Shown: positions 1-5,755 of the stretch, piece by piece | How positions within the stretch are numbered: the stretch's first letter is position 1 | Layout of the letters: every line of letters starts with the position of its first letter | Assembly (NCBI GenBank): GCA_003513015.1 | Contig: DOTA01000252.1 | Coordinates: forward strand, 1 to 6,154 | Source: Chloroflexota bacterium | GTDB taxonomy: Bacteria > Chloroflexota > Anaerolineae > Anaerolineales > UBA11858 | DNA: 6,154 nt | Reading direction: 5' to 3' | Notes under the pieces: generated by a model | Told to the model about the DNA's origin: nothing | Databases searched by the model: none | What the model saw: only the letters and a program-made list of their open reading frames with translations | Made by a program: the position numbers and the translations under genes

Positions 1-2387
1 AGCGGGATCTGGTCGGCCGGGATGATTCCATCACTGACCAGTTTTTGTTCGGTTGGATCGGTAATTAGGTAGCCAGCGGCTTCGCCTGCATACACATTCA
101 AGCGGGTGATGCCCCAGGCGTGATCGTGGTAGAACATAAAGCGGGCACTCTGCTGATTCGTGTAGTAAAACGCCATACAGCCGTCAGTGGGTGCTGAGCA
201 ATCGGGAACGCCAGGTACATTGTTCATATCAGGCACAGCTTCAACGCTGACACCCTGTGGCCAGGGGGTATTTTCGTTGGCCGGGGTGATCCATTGGTGT
301 GGCGTGCCATCGCTGATCCAAGGGGTGATACCGCCGTGCAGGTGTAGGGTGGCGCGGTTGTCCTTGAAGCAATCCATCGATTTTGGGGACTCGCTGCACA
401 CGGGGTTGCGTATCCCGTCCATGACCGTACCATCATTCATTGGGTCCATCATATCCATTGGGCCCATGCCGGAACCCATCAAGGACGAGTCTGTGGGCAG
501 GAACAAGTCGCCGCCACTGCCGGTCGGCAGCAGGTTGTAAAACACAATCCTAACCGCCCGATCTTTCTGTGACACGATAACCGGGCCCAGATAGTGGGGA
601 TCATCTACCGCGTACGCTTGAGACCCGTCGGGCATCAAGACTGGGACAGATGTGCCGTCCAGAAGGTCCGTCTGTAACGCCACATGCTTGCTCCAGGAGG
701 CATTATCGGGTGTTTCAAGCTGCACGTACTCTCGCAGCAAGGTGGGGGGCAGGCTAGAGTTCATCTGCTCGCGGTGCTGAACCAGGGCGATTACATAATA
801 ATCCGCGTTTGCGGCGAACCCATTGGCGACCGAGAAAGTTGTCGTATCTGGCACAGCCAGGGGTAGGTGCTGGCCCAGGTTGTTGTCGGTGCAACCCAGC
901 GAGGGATCACACAGCATTGGCAGTCCATCCTGGAATTTCTTGATACCGCCCTGGGTAATGTAGCCCGAACCTGGGGATGTGAGGTTGATGGAGGTGACAG
1001 ATCCAGCATTGACCGTAGCTGTTGCCGTGGCTCCTGCTCCGGTTGGGTCGTTGATGGTTACGGTTGGGGCGGACGAATAACCCGAACCATAGGTATCCAT
1101 CGCAACCGAAAATATCTTCAGGGTTGCAGTGGCTGTTGCGCCAGATCCGCCGTTGTTGATCGGATCGAAGATCGTCCCATCTCGGATGACCACGTTGGGA
1201 GGTGAGGAGTATCCGGATCCGGGGCTGTCCACCACGACCGCGGTGATGGTGCCTGTAGTCGAGTCGAACTCAGCGTGGGCTGAAGCTTGTACGCCATCGG
1301 GAGAATCCGGTAGATCGAAATCCACAGTTGGCATGGTATAACCGCTGCCACCATCAACCAATAGCACCTGATCTACCCCACCAAAGGCCGTTGCCGTAGC
1401 ATCCACCAACGGAGCAACGGCAGATGTGTCGACCACGTCAGCAGCAAAGGAATATGTCCGGGTCTGGCTATAGACGGGGAAATCTACTCCACCGAGCGTA
1501 AGTATGCCGCCTGCCAGGGGTGCTGATGGGGCTGGATAGCTGAGCGTGTCCGAACCCGTTCCTAGATCGTCGAGCGGGATACCCTCGCCATAGAAAGCAA
1601 TTGTATCGCCAGCTGTTACCGCGATATTTGGAACTGGAATCGTAACGATATCGCCAACAGGATCTACCGCGGCTGGAACGGTTTGTTCTCCACTATCCCA
1701 CAGGACGGAGTATTCATTGGGGTTTCCGGTTGGGTGCAAGATGTAAGCATGGAACAGATTTCCGGCAGAAGGCGTGGTGCTTGCCCCTGGGGTTGCCTGG
1801 TTAAAATACAATATCCCAGCTACAAAACCGTTGGCTGGCATGGTGGTTGGGATAACTACAAGGACGGGACCAAGAACACCCGGCCCCGTTGCGAAGTCGG
1901 TGGCGTATTGCCGGGCGATAAGTTGATTCCCGACCTGAATGAGCGTGCCGGTTCCGCCGCCACCAGAGATGGTTACGATAGGTTGGGTGTAGCCGCCGCC
2001 TGGGTTGTTCACCGTGATGCTGGTGACCGCACCCGAGGTGTTGACCACGGCGTCAGCGCTGGCCCCCGAGCCCCCACCAGTGATGCTGACCTGTGCCGAT
2101 GAGTAACCACTGCCAGGATCGGTGAGGGTGATATCGGTGATGGCTCCGTTTGCCCCGACTGAGGCGATGGCAGTGGCCCCCGCACCGTCGCCAATAATCT
2201 CTACCGCGACATCCGGCAGCGTGAATGGGCTATTGGCCCAGTTGGGGTACGGTCCGAAGTAGTGCGGAACTTTGGTTTCGTCCACCGGGTTCGCTGGCAT
2301 GGCTGTAACGCTGATGACACCACGGATAATCAGTGTGGAGAACACCATCAACGAAACGATAATATTTATCAACCTTTTACTAAACAT
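1..2387 (-). CDS. Secreted large multicopper oxidase with N-terminal GSGY repeats (3' end outside the window)
   Basis: The frame is open for 795 codons from ATG 2387 to the window edge; I read it codon by codon and found no stop or frameshift. Residues 1-29 look like a signal peptide (K4-R5, a hydrophobic stretch 6-21, V-T-A at 27-29), so the product is probably exported. Residues 57-147 and about 325-480 hold six GSGY-type repeats, and 148-320 form a separate beta-rich segment. The oxidase part starts near G480 (GGIKKFQDGLP) and shows type 2/type 3 copper ligands H682-L-H684-G-G and F-Y-H754-D-H756, followed by AWGITRLNVYAGEAAGYLIT, typical of the CotA/bilirubin-oxidase style fold. The surrounding wording (HYLGPVIVSQKDRAVRI, NLLPTGSGGDLFLPTD, ISDGTPHQWITPA) resembles, from memory, large bacterial MofA/OmpB-type oxidases implicated in Mn(II) or Fe metabolism; the substrate here is unknown. 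A Met-rich loop (637-656) and three close cysteine pairs (493/499, 664/673, 730/737) precede or lie between the ligand motifs. The C-terminal copper motifs are not in the window. The start is supported by AAGGAG seven bases upstream. Confidence 0.93.
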   Translation of the reverse strand, partial: MFSKRLINIIVSLMVFSTLIIRGVISVTAMPANPVDETKVPHYFGPYPNWANSPFTLPDVAVEIIGDGAGATAIASVGANGAITDITLTDPGSGYSSAQVSITGGGSGASADAVVNTSGAVTSITVNNPGGGYTQPIVTISGGGGTGTLIQVGNQLIARQYATDFATGPGVLGPVLVVIPTTMPANGFVAGILYFNQATPGASTTPSAGNLFHAYILHPTGNPNEYSVLWDSGEQTVPAAVDPVGDIVTIPVPNIAVTAGDTIAFYGEGIPLDDLGTGSDTLSYPAPSAPLAGGILTLGGVDFPVYSQTRTYSFAADVVDTSAVAPLVDATATAFGGVDQVLLVDGGSGYTMPTVDFDLPDSPDGVQASAHAEFDSTTGTITAVVVDSPGSGYSSPPNVVIRDGTIFDPINNGGSGATATATLKIFSVAMDTYGSGYSSAPTVTINDPTGAGATATATVNAGSVTSINLTSPGSGYITQGGIKKFQDGLPMLCDPSLGCTDNNLGQHLPLAVPDTTTFSVANGFAANADYYVIALVQHREQMNSSLPPTLLREYVQLETPDNASWSKHVALQTDLLDGTSVPVLMPDGSQAYAVDDPHYLGPVIVSQKDRAVRIVFYNLLPTGSGGDLFLPTDSSLMGSGMGPMDMMDPMNDGTVMDGIRNPVCSESPKSMDCFKDNRATLHLHGGITPWISDGTPHQWITPANENTPWPQGVSVEAVPDMNNVPGVPDCSAPTDGCMAFYYTNQQSARFMFYHDHAWGITRLNVYAGEAAGYLITDPTEQKLVSDGIIPADQIP
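948..1415 (-). repeat. GSGY repeat block B of the oxidase (four copies)
   Basis: This stretch encodes about residues 325-480. The GSGY tetrads are at 347-350, 390-393, 434-437 and 473-476, giving periods of 43, 44 and 39 residues. The best conserved pieces are PGSGYSSPPNVVI, YGSGYSSAPTVTI and PGSGYITQGGI, alternating with Ala/Thr-rich strands such as GSGATATATL and GAGATATATV. The last repeat runs directly into the GGIKKF opening of the oxidase domain, so the array is the immediate N-terminal neighbour of the catalytic part. Confidence 0.8.
1947..2219 (-). repeat. GSGY repeat block A of the oxidase (two copies)
   Basis: This stretch encodes residues 57-147 of the oxidase. It contains two units of the form VxI-x-G-[DG]-GAGAxA-xx-(V)-x-x-G-[AS]-[IV]-T-x-I-T-[LV]-x-[DN]-P-G-[SG]-G-Y, with the G[SG]GY tetrads at residues 92-95 and 130-133, a 38-residue period. 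The start of a third unit (PIVTISGGGGTG) runs into the next domain. Glycine-rich turns between short beta strands suggest a stacked beta structure or linker, as seen in some bacterial surface proteins. Synonymous positions differ between copies, so the duplication is not recent. Confidence 0.8.
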
Positions 2388-2475
2388 AATATTTCTCCTT
2401 ACAAGTATCTTTCTGAACGATAAATGAATTCCAATGACTATTAAACTTTTCCATGAATGGCCAAACTAGATTCAT
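2380..2475 (-). CDS. Short 31-codon ORF (possible leader peptide) overlapping the oxidase start
   Basis: ATG 2475 is preceded by AGAGGAG with a six-base spacer, as good a ribosome binding site as those of the larger genes here. The ORF encodes 31 residues (starts MNLVWPFMEK, ends DTCKEKYYV) and stops with TAG at 2382-2380. It shares the eight bases ATGTTTAG with the start of the oxidase, so translation could be coupled. It starts 30 bases after the stop of the receiver-like gene, with no terminator between. I recognise no family: there is no signal peptide, one Cys, two Trp and several aromatic and charged residues. It may be a leader that tunes oxidase translation, a real small protein, or a chance ORF. 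The strong ribosome binding site and exact stop/start overlap favour real translation. Conservation is unknown. Confidence 0.5.
   Translation of the reverse strand: MNLVWPFMEKFNSHWNSFIVQKDTCKEKYYV
2395..2400 (-). promoter_or_regulatory. Shine-Dalgarno site of the multicopper oxidase
   Basis: AAGGAG on the minus strand lies seven bases before ATG 2387 and fixes that start. The site lies inside the last codons of the 31-codon ORF at 2475-2380 (it encodes its Lys-Glu), so ribosomes on that ORF must pass over it. Confidence 0.8.
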
Positions 2476-2505
2476 AAATTACTCCTCTCTCTTTCATTAC
2501 TGATA

Positions 2506-2859
2506 TCAATTCACTAAATCAGCATCCACCACTGAGATCAGGTCGGAGGTCGATTTGACGAGGATATCTTGCTTGCTATACACTTCCATCAGGTTATTAT
2601 TCAGGCTCAGCGTAACCACCTTTAATTTGGGGTGATCGTGCAATAAGATTGCCGGCAGATTAAGATATAAATTTGGGTCTTTTTGATGAATAATGACAAC
2701 ATCTGGGTTTACTCGATTTACTGCAAGCATCAATTCATCATAATTTTCTTCGTTCGAAATACTGATCACATTCCATCCTTTCTGATTTGCCAAAAATAGT
2801 TCAACAGAAGAGCTTAAGAGATCATCTTGACTCCATAAAACAATGGTTTTTGGTATCAT
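2506..2859 (-). CDS. Stand-alone degenerate receiver-like protein (no phosphoacceptor Asp)
   Basis: The 117 residues follow the alternating pattern of a CheY-like receiver: strand 1 KTIVLWSQDD with an acidic pair D12-D13, strand 2 NVISIS, helix 2 up to NPDVVII, strand 4 KVVTLSL with T83/S85, and a closing ILVKSTSDL in which K102 matches the conserved lysine. At the end of strand 3, where the phosphorylated Asp should be, the sequence is PDVVIIH, giving H58. The region between strand 4 and the last lysine is shorter than usual, and there is no output domain. It is therefore probably a cytoplasmic pseudo-receiver acting by protein contact rather than phosphorylation. ATG 2859 is the only reasonable start because TGA is in frame six codons upstream; GAGGT lies 12 bases before it, a long spacing. 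It heads a probable transcript with the short ORF and the oxidase. The family assignment comes from secondary-structure pattern only. Confidence 0.75.
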   Translation of the reverse strand: MIPKTIVLWSQDDLLSSSVELFLANQKGWNVISISNEENYDELMLAVNRVNPDVVIIHQKDPNLYLNLPAILLHDHPKLKVVTLSLNNNLMEVYSKQDILVKSTSDLISVVDADLVN

Positions 2860-2945
2860 CGCGATTTTGTGACCTCAGATCGAGTTGAAAGATTTTTGGG
2901 ATCCATTTGCAAGCATTTCCTATCTCTAAATTATCACCCTTAGAA

Positions 2946-2964
2946 TAGCGCATGTGTGGCGCTA
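2946..2964. promoter_or_regulatory. Small inverted repeat upstream of the pseudo-receiver/oxidase transcript
   Basis: TAGCGC-(7)-GCGCTA is a perfect 6-bp dyad between the terminator of the two-component operon and the start of the receiver-like gene. On the minus strand a -10-like GATAAT follows at 2935-2930, but I see no convincing -35. It could be an operator for a regulator such as the adjacent LuxR-type protein, or a small hairpin in the 5' leader. Six-bp dyads also occur by chance. Confidence 0.25.
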
Positions 2965-2996
2965 AGGAAATCCATCGAGATCAACCATAGGGGATT

Positions 2997-3027
2997 AAAA
3001 AAAAGACCACCTCGAGGGTGGTCTTTT
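2997..3027 (-). terminator. Rho-independent terminator of the kinase/regulator operon
   Basis: Read on the minus strand, the stem AAAAGACCACC pairs with GGTGGTCTTTT around a five-base loop. It is followed by an uninterrupted run of eight T (3004-2997). It lies 42 bases after the stop of the response regulator. The plus-strand version has only four T, so termination is mainly for minus-strand transcripts. It separates the two-component operon from the receiver/short ORF/oxidase group. Confidence 0.9.
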
Positions 3028-3069
3028 GGGCATGGGATTAACCCTATGATTAATCCTAATCGATCTGGC

Positions 3070-3717
3070 TTATTCCGAAACGCCATGCTCCTTGGCAAAT
3101 TTTGCCGCTGATCTACGATCGGGCAGGTTGAGTTTGTCGAGGATCGAGTGAACATGATATTTAACTGTATTTTGGGAAAGATATAACTTATTTGCAATTT
3201 CTTGATTGGTTTTTCCAGTGGCCAATTCGCGTAGCACATCCAATTCTCGGTGAGTTAATTTCGCCAAGGCCGCATCCCCTATGCGTTCAGGTTTTTTTGT
3301 GCGAGAAAGTTCTTCCATTAACTGAAGTGTCATGGAGCGCGATAGTGCGCTTTCGCCCTGCTGAACGGATCTGATCGCCGCGACTAATTTTGAGGGACTC
3401 ATATTTTTTAGTAGATACCCTCTGGCTCCGGCGCGAATAGCGGCAAACAAATTTTCATCACTCTCTGACATTGTCAGGAAGATGATTTTGCAATCGGGGT
3501 GCTCAGAAAGCACTTCTCGGGTCGCGTCTGCTCCCGTTCCATCTGGTAGGGTGAAATCCATGAGAACGATATCCGGTTTCAACCTGTGGACCATTTCAGT
3601 GGCTTGTTGAACTGATCCAGCCAAACCAGCAACTTCAATATCTGGTTCAAGCCGAAGGATTGAGGCTAATCCCTCACGGAAAAGGGCATGGTCATCAACA
3701 ATCACGAGTTTAATCAT
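3070..3717 (-). CDS. NarL/FixJ-type response regulator with LuxR helix-turn-helix
   Basis: This 215-residue protein is a cytoplasmic transcription factor activated by phosphorylation. Counting from ATG 3717, the receiver domain (2-117) has the acidic pair D8-D9, phosphoacceptor D54 (DIVLMDFTLPDG), T82 and K104 (GYLLKN), so it is complete. The C-terminal LuxR-type domain (about 151-208) shows LTHRELDVLRELATGKTNQEIA and LSQNTVKYHVHSILDKLNL, the usual DNA-recognition region. A longer reading from GTG 3723 adds two residues, but that GTG overlaps GGGGAG (3728-3723), which is ideally spaced, five bases, from ATG 3717. The gene starts 48 bases after the kinase stop and is followed by a strong terminator, so the two form an operon, and the kinase upstream is its likely partner. 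Target genes are not shown by the sequence; the oxidase transcript next door is a candidate. Confidence 0.95.
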   Translation of the reverse strand: MIKLVIVDDHALFREGLASILRLEPDIEVAGLAGSVQQATEMVHRLKPDIVLMDFTLPDGTGADATREVLSEHPDCKIIFLTMSESDENLFAAIRAGARGYLLKNMSPSKLVAAIRSVQQGESALSRSMTLQLMEELSRTKKPERIGDAALAKLTHRELDVLRELATGKTNQEIANKLYLSQNTVKYHVHSILDKLNLPDRRSAAKFAKEHGVSE

Positions 3718-3722
3718 TTGCA

Positions 3723-3728
3723 CTCCCC
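3723..3728 (-). promoter_or_regulatory. Shine-Dalgarno site deciding the response regulator start
   Basis: GGGGAG is five bases before ATG 3717. Its last G is the first base of the alternative GTG 3723, which makes that upstream start unlikely. Confidence 0.75.
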
Positions 3729-3765
3729 ATATCGCTGAATTCGCACCAAAAACAATAAAACCGCA

Positions 3766-5547
3766 TTATTTTTCATCATAGGGCAGGGTAATTTTGATGC
3801 TTGTACCATAATCATCTGTGGATTGGACTGAAAATATGCCATTTAATGACTCGATTCTTTGCTGCATGAATTTTAATCCATAATGGCCAACATTTGAAGT
3901 ATCCTTCACATGAAACCCACAACCATCATCGGCGATCAGCAGAGCTAAATGATCATCATTCCAGTCAAATTCCACAAATGCCTTAGCGGCGTTTGCGTGT
4001 TTTTCGATATTGCTGAGGGCTTCTCGAAAGACAAAGAAAAGGTGGCGTACCTGATAGGATGATAATGGCCTCGGAAAACCCTGACTTTCAACCTCGATCT
4101 TGAACGTTGACCGTTCTTCAATCTGACTAGCATATTGTTTGAACACCGAAATTGGATTGACCAGCCCGCCGGATTGGAGGATATCCAGTGTGCCTCGGAT
4201 TAAATCATAGGATTCGTTGGCTACATTGAGCATATTTTCGATTTCGGTTTTCAGATCTAACTTGGTTTGCAAACCTGTTTCGGAGAGATGATCTAGCTTC
4301 ATCCGCAGGTAGCCGATATTCTGCCCTACCGTATCGTGCAAATCGCGGGCAATCTCTAACTGCATGGTGTGAAGTGTCTCAGTTAGAATCTTTTCTTTTT
4401 GATTGCTCTCGATGATTTCTTTTTCGACTAGCTTACGTTGCGTAATATCACGGCTGCTGATGCGCCTACCCAAATATCGGCTATCTTTCCCAAACAAAGG
4501 GCGGCAAATATGTTCGATCCAGTGTTCACTTCCGTTGCGGGCAATGATGCGATATTCTATACTACTGGCTTCGGCACGTTCGTCATGAAGTAAATGCTTA
4601 TGCTCAGCATAGGCACTTTGATCATCCGGGTGAACAATATCTATCAGTAAGCGAGGGTTGGACATGAATTCTTCAGGGCGGCAACCAGTAATACGTTCGC
4701 AAGATGGAGAAGTGTAGATAATATTGCCTTGCGGATCAATCCACTTTTCCCAGTCATATGTCCAGTCAACCAGTGTGCGAAATTTCTCCTCACTTGCGCG
4801 CATCGCTTCTTCGCTTTGTTTACGAGCAATGATATCCCAAGAAAAATCGGCCAAAGTTGAAATAAGTTCCACATCACTTGCTGTGTAATCTCGCGGTTTG
4901 TTTCCTACTCCGAGAATTGCCATCACTTGATCGCCCCGCAGAATCGGGACAGATACTTCCCGAGAAATGGGCGCATGGCCTTCGGGCGTGCCCTTGCGAT
5001 CGACCAACGAAGGATAGTCATTGTGAACAACTGCTTGGCGCTGGCGGATTGCATCCGCCCATACTCCCGCTCGATCTACACTGTAATGGCTCCCTTGCCC
5101 ATCGGCCTTGCACATATTTTGGAGCGTATTTGTGGACCAGGCTTGCAGCCACAGGGCTTTCTGATCCTTATCAAAAAAATGGAAGAAGCCAATCACACTG
5201 CCAGTCAGAGATTCAATTTCATCCAGTGTTTTTTGCAATAATTCATCCACTGTATGTGAAGATGCAAATTCCATCAACTGCAAACGCACTTTCATAATAT
5301 TTTCGGATCGCTCTTGTTCTGCAATATGTCTCATCAGAGGGCGGTAAGACAAAAAATAAATTAATGGCAGCATTAAAGTCGTGGTAATGATTGCATCGAA
5401 CAGAATGGTTATCGTATAAGGCCCTTGATAGGCTCGAACCAAGAGCATAGCGATCACCTCCGATAGAAATATCCCGGCTGAGAGCGGGATGATTGCCCGA
5501 AGGAGATTTTTTGACTTAGGGAGGTTTAGGTTATGCAGAAACGCCAT
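3766..5547 (-). CDS. Membrane-anchored GAF-PAS histidine kinase of the HisKA_3 (NarX/NreB/LiaS) class
   Basis: This 593-residue sensor kinase is complete. Two membrane segments (about 16-37 and 45-66) are separated by only about seven residues, so there is almost no external sensor; sensing is probably cytoplasmic or within the membrane. A GAF domain spans about 95-242 (features GVWADAIRQRQAVVHNDYPS, PEGHAP, VPILRGDQVMAILGVGNKP). A PAS/PAC domain spans about 252-373 (EKFRTLVDW, GNIIYTSPSCERITG, IVHPDD, EYRIIARNGSEHWIEH, DITQRK). The dimerisation domain holds the phosphorylated H404 in RDLHDTVGQNIG; D405 and Q409 fit the DxxxQ phosphatase motif of HisKA_3 kinases. The ATPase domain has N513 (REALSNIEKHA), DDGCGF (541-545) and GHYGLKFMQQR (554 on). 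No haem- or iron-sulfur-binding motif is evident, so the ligand is unknown. ATG 5547 is preceded by AAGG with an eight-base spacer. The gene leads the operon with the response regulator downstream. Confidence 0.95.
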   Translation of the reverse strand: MAFLHNLNLPKSKNLLRAIIPLSAGIFLSEVIAMLLVRAYQGPYTITILFDAIITTTLMLPLIYFLSYRPLMRHIAEQERSENIMKVRLQLMEFASSHTVDELLQKTLDEIESLTGSVIGFFHFFDKDQKALWLQAWSTNTLQNMCKADGQGSHYSVDRAGVWADAIRQRQAVVHNDYPSLVDRKGTPEGHAPISREVSVPILRGDQVMAILGVGNKPRDYTASDVELISTLADFSWDIIARKQSEEAMRASEEKFRTLVDWTYDWEKWIDPQGNIIYTSPSCERITGCRPEEFMSNPRLLIDIVHPDDQSAYAEHKHLLHDERAEASSIEYRIIARNGSEHWIEHICRPLFGKDSRYLGRRISSRDITQRKLVEKEIIESNQKEKILTETLHTMQLEIARDLHDTVGQNIGYLRMKLDHLSETGLQTKLDLKTEIENMLNVANESYDLIRGTLDILQSGGLVNPISVFKQYASQIEERSTFKIEVESQGFPRPLSSYQVRHLFFVFREALSNIEKHANAAKAFVEFDWNDDHLALLIADDGCGFHVKDTSNVGHYGLKFMQQRIESLNGIFSVQSTDDYGTSIKITLPYDEK

Positions 5548-5578
5548 TTTTGTTGCCTTACTGGTTGATATTGGGTGT

Positions 5579-5606
5579 TTTATATGCTTTCATTGGCATC
5601 ACCAAT
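5579..5606 (-). promoter_or_regulatory. Possible promoter/operator of the two-component operon
   Basis: On the minus strand a TATAAA (5584-5579) lies about 30 bases before the kinase start, with TTGGTG 15 bases upstream as a poor -35. The upstream part overlaps a perfect 5-bp dyad ATTGG-CATCA-CCAAT (5592-5606), the size of site that LuxR-type regulators can use. The -35 spacing is short, so both the promoter and the operator readings are tentative. Confidence 0.25.
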
Positions 5607-5694
5607 TTGTCATCTTTGGCGCGCCCACTAGCAGACCTTAATTATCTCATGATTTAGATGCTTCGTTTAGTGTAATCTGATACGATTTCCCTAA

Positions 5695-5739
5695 TTTATA
5701 ATCGTGTCACCAATTCACAATTGATGACACGATTATAAA
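5695..5739. repeat. 45-bp nearly perfect hairpin between the thioredoxin-like gene and the kinase operon
   Basis: TTTATAATCGTGTCA (5695-5709) and its exact reverse complement (5725-5739) form a 15-bp stem. After one C/A mismatch the stem continues with CAATT/AATTG (5711-5715, 5719-5723), leaving a three-base loop CAC. It starts 16 bases after the stop of the thioredoxin-like gene. There is no T-run after it on either strand, so it is not a canonical intrinsic terminator. It could be a transcript-stabilising 3' hairpin, an atypical terminator, a protein-binding dyad or a miniature element remnant. Confidence 0.8.
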
Positions 5740-5755
5740 ACCAGAGTTTATACCC

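Noticed and set aside
187..2102. Several plus-strand open frames (187-540, 684-866, 867-1205, 1129-1341, 1683-2102)
   Set aside because: They lie opposite the continuous 795-codon oxidase frame, their translations are low-complexity or Cys/Arg/Trp-rich without domain pattern, and they lack good ribosome binding sites.
224..2194. Minus-strand frames 224-436, 791-1009, 1118-1357 and 2009-2194
   Set aside because: They are out-of-frame readings inside the oxidase gene, and the oxidase frame itself is intact with recognisable motifs.
1..2387. A frameshift or pseudogene in the oxidase
   Set aside because: Manual translation from 2387 to 3 gave one uninterrupted frame with motifs in the right order; only the window edge truncates it.
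2441..2497. 18-codon ORF starting at ATG 2497
   Set aside because: It has no ribosome binding site and overlaps the ribosome binding site and start of the better-supported 31-codon ORF.
2940..3239. 99-residue minus-strand frame
   Set aside because: It overlaps the end of the response regulator's LuxR domain in another frame and runs through the terminator hairpin.
3718..3723. GTG 3723 as the response regulator start
   Set aside because: It overlaps the GGGGAG ribosome binding site that is correctly spaced for ATG 3717.
4878..5297. Plus-strand frames of 139 and 104 residues
   Set aside because: They lie opposite the GAF domain of the kinase, and no independent signal supports them.
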